The translations under genes were made by a program, and so were the position numbers. From Cylindrospermum sp. NIES-4074 (lineage in GTDB: Bacteria > Cyanobacteriota > Cyanobacteriia > Cyanobacteriales > Nostocaceae), in the NCBI GenBank assembly GCA_003994795.1, contig AP018269.1:2545346-2609345 (forward strand): a DNA stretch of 64,000 nt, in the 5' to 3' direction. Shown here in pieces: positions 60,229 through 64,000 of this stretch (positions within the stretch are counted from its first letter, which is position 1; each line of letters begins with the position of its first letter). The notes under the pieces were generated by a model. It made no database searches. It was not told where the DNA came from and was given only the letters and a program-made list of their open reading frames with translations.

Positions 60229-63200
60229 TTATTGGCTGCATCTTATCTTTCTAGATACAACATTCGGTATCCCAATCATAAACTCACTTCCCTTTCCTGG
60301 GATGGAATCACAAACTAACTGACCTTTGTGTTTTTCCACTACAACCTGATAGCTAATCGATAAACCTAACCCTGTACCACTTCCTACCGGCTTAGTGGTA
60401 AAAAATGGGTCGAAGATTTTCTGCTGCACCGCTTCTGTCATCCCAGAACCGTTATCAGCAATCCAAATTTTTGCTATATGGTTGTCTACGAATTCAGTAC
60501 GAATACGAATTGTAGGTTTGTTCATTATCAGTTGTCCATTATCTCTAATGTTGCCCTTAGCCAATGATTCCTCCAAAGCATCAATGGCATTACTCAGAAT
60601 ATTCATAAACACCTGATTGAGTTGACCAGCATAACAAGCAATCTTTGGTAGATTTCCATACTCTTTGATAACTTCAATCGCTGGACGATCCCTGGTTTTC
60701 TTAAGTCTATGCTGCAAAATCATCAAAGAGTTATCTATTCCCTCATGAATATCTACTGGTTTCATCTCAGCTTCATCCAACCGTGAGAAATTGCGTAACC
60801 CTAAAACAATACTCCGGATGCGTGAGCTTCCTACGTTCATTGAATCCAGAATCTTTAGTAAGTCTTCCGCTAGAAAATCCATCTCAATTTCCTGAGTTTT
60901 ATCCTGAACTATAGGAGACGGATCGGGATATTCCTGTTGATAAATAGCAATCAAATCAAGCAAATCTTGGACATACTTATGAGCATAGGTTATGTTACCA
61001 TGAATAAAGTTGATTGGATTATTAATTTCATGAGCAATTCCCGCCACCATTTGTCCTAGAGAAGACATTTTTTCGCTTTGAATTAATTGGGTTTGGGTAC
61101 GTTGCAATTCCTTTAATGTCTGTTGCAAATTTTGATTTTTTTCATTTAGCTCTGCCGTTCTCTTAGCTACTTTTTCCTCTAGCGTATGGCTATATTGCTC
61201 TAAACTTTCTTTAGCCCGTGCTAAATTATTGTAAAGCATGGCATTTTGTAGAGATATTGCTACTTGGATGGTCAGGAGTTTGAGCACTTCTACACGCTCG
61301 CTTGTAAATGCTCCGGTAGTAAGATTATTTTCTAGGTAAAGAATGCCAAGCAATTTGCCTTGATTACTAATTGGGATACACAAGAGGCTTTTAGGTTGCT
61401 GACGAATAATGTATTGCTCCGTTATTAAGGGCGTCACAACTGTTGCATCATCAATAACCAAGATTTCCCCGGTGCGTTTAACATAGTTAATCAAAGTAAT
61501 CGGAACCTCTTTACTTGACTCTAGGCAAAGTGATGGAAATTCTGTGCAAGTTGACGCAAAAGTTGAGTTTGTACTGAGTGCGGTGACAGTTAAATTCGAT
61601 GTTTCATCTTCACTCAAAATCAGAGCACATTTAGAGGCTCCTGCATTCTCCATGACAACTTCCATTAACGTTGAAAGCAATCGCTCAAGTTCAATTTCCC
61701 CAGACAGTGCTTGAGATGCTTTGATGACAGATGCCAAATCTAATGAATCAGAAATGCTTGTCTTCGAGCCAAGGACAGTTTTTTGATGACTTACACTAGA
61801 TAAGGATAGGGATGCGCTGATGACAGAGGTGGTTGTCTCGTCACGATGAGAGATAAGTTGTTCTTGCTGAAGAATGGGAACCAGTAATTGGGGATAACGT
61901 TTTTGCAAATCGTTAACTTTGGCTAGTGCTCCCCAACGGGCATAGCCATAGTAGGCTTCAGTGAGATAGGCTTGAGCAATCTTATGCTTGTTCCATTCTA
62001 AATAGAATTTAGCAGCAAGTTCGTTAGCAAGAGATTCGTCATTAATGTACTCGTGTTCTTGTGCAAGAGCAATGGCCTGATCATAATCATTCATTGCTTC
62101 AAGATGTTGACGGAGTACCCGATGTTGCTCTGCTTCAACCAAATAAATTAGATGTAAATAATTCATTGGGGCATGATTCGCCCATTTACTCATCTTTTGC
62201 TGATTAGCTAGCACCTTATTCAATATTTGTTCTTGTTTTGATGATTCGGCTTCAGGATATAGTGCAAGCCACGTTAGAGAATCGTATAAATAGAATTTAG
62301 TAATTACTACTTGCCCAATACCGCCAAGTAAATACTGCTCTGCCTTACTAGCATTTTCCGCAGCTTCATTATATTGGCCAAAGTGATAACATAGAGTAAG
62401 CTTGCATAAATAAAAATATAAAAGAGCAACTCCATCATTTGCTTCTAGATGAACCGTAAGATTTTTTTCTTCGTTATAAGCTTCACCTAGTAAACGACAT
62501 GAATTGACCGCAGTACCCATAAAATTTAATACTGTCTGCCGATAAATCTCAACCCAGTAAAAAACTCGTTCTTGCTTGAGTTGACTAATGGCATGACTAT
62601 AGGTTGCCATCTCTCGTTCGAGTCCTGTCAGTTCCTTGCCGCTAAAATACGACATATAGCAGTAAGCCTTGAGAGAATATGCAGCAAATTCTAAATCTCC
62701 CGTTTCCAAACCAGCAGAGTAAGCTTCCAAAAGAGGCTTGATAACTTCTTTAATGGGTTCCTTCCAAGGTCTGACGTGAGTATTAAATGTTTGGATAATT
62801 TTAGCTTTAATTTCTTTTATACTAAAGCGTGACAATAGATTGGCAGCTAATTTGCCAAACTGATAACCAACTTCAATATCTTCCAAAGAACCACATAGCA
62901 TTAACCCATAAGTAACATAGGCAAAGGCGGATAGCGGAGCATTACCATACTTGATTGAGAGATTTATCTGTTTTAATACAATCAATGGGAATAATTCGGG
63001 AACAGCTTGATAGGCAGTAGCTGTTATACTTGCTAGGATTTGTATAGATGCCAGTTTCTCAGTATCAGTCATCACTGGGAGATGAATTAAATCTTCAATC
63101 TGTCTACCAGTCAAACTTGAAGCTGTTTCCTCTAGTGCTGATTTAAAATCTAACTGGCTTGGCTGTTGGACAAACTCTACCCCTAACTGCTCAAGAACAA

Positions 63201-64000
63201 TTCGTGCAATCTTGACGGCTTCAACCCCTTTACTCTGCGCCCCATAAGCCTGAATTTTGACTTCATAAACTTTGACTTTATCTAATAGTGTTCTAGCTCG
63301 TGTTAAAACTACTTTCACTAATTGCTCAGTTTGCTCAAAGTCACCAGCTAAGTAGGCCGCCTCTGCTGCATTCTCATACAAAGCTAGGGTTAGTTCATAT
63401 TTCCTTTGCCAACTATCACTTGAGAGGAGTTCAATTCCAGTAGTTAAATACTTAATAGCAGATTGATGAGCTGTTGATGCCAAAGCTTTACGTCCAGCAA
63501 TCAAATTCATCGCTGCCAGTTCATCGCGCTTAGTTTGATGAGTGACGAATTCTATGGCTACATTGAACTGATTAACAAGCTCAAAAATCTTTTCCTCTCG
63601 TTCTGCAATTGGGGTATTGGTCAACAATAATAGTCCAATTTTTAAATGAATTGATTTTTTCTGGTCTTCTGGAATCAGAGAATAAGCGGCTTGCTGTACC
63701 CGGTCATGTACAAACTTATATCGGGGAAATTGAAAATTGCTAATTGCTAATCCTGTATCTTCCCGCTCATCAATAGTTGCCCCATCACCTTCTGAAAATA
63801 ACTTACAAGTATCTACTTGAGGTAGAATTAGTCCTTCATGTAATGCTACCCATAAGTCTGAAGCTATATCTACCGCAGATTTTTCTTGTACTATAGCGAG
63901 AGTTTTTAAGTCAAATTCGTTACCAATACAGGCTGCTAATTTTAATACATTTTGACTGATTTTTGGCAACTTTTCTATTTGCAGTGCCATAAACTCTACT
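60229..64000 (-). CDS. Giant Ser/Thr kinase-ATPase-GAF-histidine kinase, N-terminus cut
   Basis: The frame is open to the window edge ([20 protein letters not shown] precedes the first in-window ATG at 63990), so the N-terminal kinase and most of the ATPase domain lie beyond. Present in order: end of the ATPase/helical TPR-like region, a GAF domain with [12 protein letters not shown] and [20 protein letters not shown], coiled coil, then the histidine kinase ([49 protein letters not shown]). It is a close paralogue of the protein at 43038-48428, with the same domain order. It converges on the haem-oxygenase-fold gene, 94 bases between stops. Confidence 0.93.
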   Translation of the reverse strand, partial: VEFMALQIEKLPKISQNVLKLAACIGNEFDLKTLAIVQEKSAVDIASDLWVALHEGLILPQVDTCKLFSEGDGATIDEREDTGLAISNFQFPRYKFVHDRVQQAAYSLIPEDQKKSIHLKIGLLLLTNTPIAEREEKIFELVNQFNVAIEFVTHQTKRDELAAMNLIAGRKALASTAHQSAIKYLTTGIELLSSDSWQRKYELTLALYENAAEAAYLAGDFEQTEQLVKVVLTRARTLLDKVKVYEVKIQAYGAQSKGVEAVKIARIVLEQLGVEFVQQPSQLDFKSALEETASSLTGRQIEDLIHLPVMTDTEKLASIQILASITATAYQAVPELFPLIVLKQINLSIKYGNAPLSAFAYVTYGLMLCGSLEDIEVGYQFGKLAANLLSRFSIKEIKAKIIQTFNTHVRPWKEPIKEVIKPLLEAYSAGLETGDLEFAAYSLKAYCYMSYFSGKELTGLEREMATYSHAISQLKQERVFYWVEIYRQTVLNFMGTAVNSCRLLGEAYNEEKNLTVHLEANDGVALLYFYLCKLTLCYHFGQYNEAAENASKAEQYLLGGIGQVVITKFYLYDSLTWLALYPEAESSKQEQILNKVLANQQKMSKWANHAPMNYLHLIYLVEAEQHRVLRQHLEAMNDYDQAIALAQEHEYINDESLANELAAKFYLEWNKHKIAQAYLTEAYYGYARWGALAKVNDLQKRYPQLLVPILQQEQLISHRDETTTSVISASLSLSSVSHQKTVLGSKTSISDSLDLASVIKASQALSGEIELERLLSTLMEVVMENAGASKCALILSEDETSNLTVTALSTNSTFASTCTEFPSLCLESSKEVPITLINYVKRTGEILVIDDATVVTPLITEQYIIRQQPKSLLCIPISNQGKLLGILYLENNLTTGAFTSERVEVLKLLTIQVAISLQNAMLYNNLARAKESLEQYSHTLEEKVAKRTAELNEKNQNLQQTLKELQRTQTQLIQSEKMSSLGQMVAGIAHEINNPINFIHGNITYAHKYVQDLLDLIAIYQQEYPDPSPIVQDKTQEIEMDFLAEDLLKILDSMNVGSSRIRSIVLGLRNFSRLDEAEMKPVDIHEGIDNSLMILQHRLKKTRDRPAIEVIKEYGNLPKIACYAGQLNQVFMNILSNAIDALEESLAKGNIRDNGQLIMNKPTIRIRTEFVDNHIAKIWIADNGSGMTEAVQQKIFDPFFTTKPVGSGTGLGLSISYQVVVEKHKGQLVCDSIPGKGSEFMIGIPNVVSRKIRCSQ

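Overview
The window is chromosomal DNA of a filamentous, Nostoc/Anabaena-type cyanobacterium. This is inferred from the many GCGATCGC (HIP1) octamers, from typical cyanobacterial families (giant Ser/Thr kinase/ATPase/histidine kinase proteins, DUF2949, Uma2 nucleases, PEP-CTERM, pentapeptide and WD40 proteins), from DapL-type lysine biosynthesis, and from dispersed palindromic intergenic repeats known from Nostoc-like genomes. No rRNA, tRNA or CRISPR array was recognised.

Layout. 1-3 kb: 3' part of a pentapeptide-repeat protein followed by two AT-rich paralogous genes of unknown function. 3-10.5 kb: housekeeping genes (htpX, crcB, dapL) mixed with an accessory patch holding an RloA/RloB-type ATPase-TOPRIM pair, two Uma2 nucleases and a ParE-type toxin-antitoxin pair. 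10.7-21.4 kb: PEP-CTERM protein, TIGR04283 glycosyltransferase, two TVP38/TMEM64 membrane proteins, a MerA-like flavoprotein, an SDR, a cupin and a PGM1-like ATP-grasp ligase. 21.7-38.4 kb: two proteins with the eCIS core (DUF4157) domain and unrelated C-terminal domains, one paired divergently with an AAA+ ATPase; between them a degenerate histidine kinase, a receiver-domain remnant, a BON lipoprotein with LEA-like repeats, a frameshifted gene, a Ser/Thr kinase, an M20 amidohydrolase, DUF2949 and FtsH. 38.6-43 kb: DUF952, an AtzG-like/AtzE pair, a GNAT enzyme with a 72-bp duplication at its end, and an Fe(II)/2-oxoglutarate-type dioxygenase. 43-64 kb: two paralogous giant sensor kinases enclosing a PrnB-like haem enzyme, a FOXRED2-type flavoprotein, argS, a secreted protein, a WD40 protein and a haem-oxygenase-fold protein.

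Most unusual part. At 48.7-52 kb a homologue of PrnB (the tryptophan-rearranging haem enzyme of pyrrolnitrin synthesis) lies downstream of a FOXRED2-like flavin monooxygenase on the same strand. About 7.5 kb away is a haem-oxygenase-fold, probably diiron, protein whose first ~40 residues match the N-terminus of the flavoprotein at about half the positions. I infer an uncharacterised oxidative pathway, possibly acting on tryptophan or another amino acid. No halogenase (PrnA) or Rieske oxygenase (PrnD) is present in the window.

Second theme. The two eCIS-core proteins and the AAA+ protein look like cargo and loader of a contractile-injection system whose tube and sheath genes lie outside the window. 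A third, smaller theme is the RloA/RloB pair, a candidate phage-defence module. All functions are read from sequence motifs and memory of families; no database search was run.
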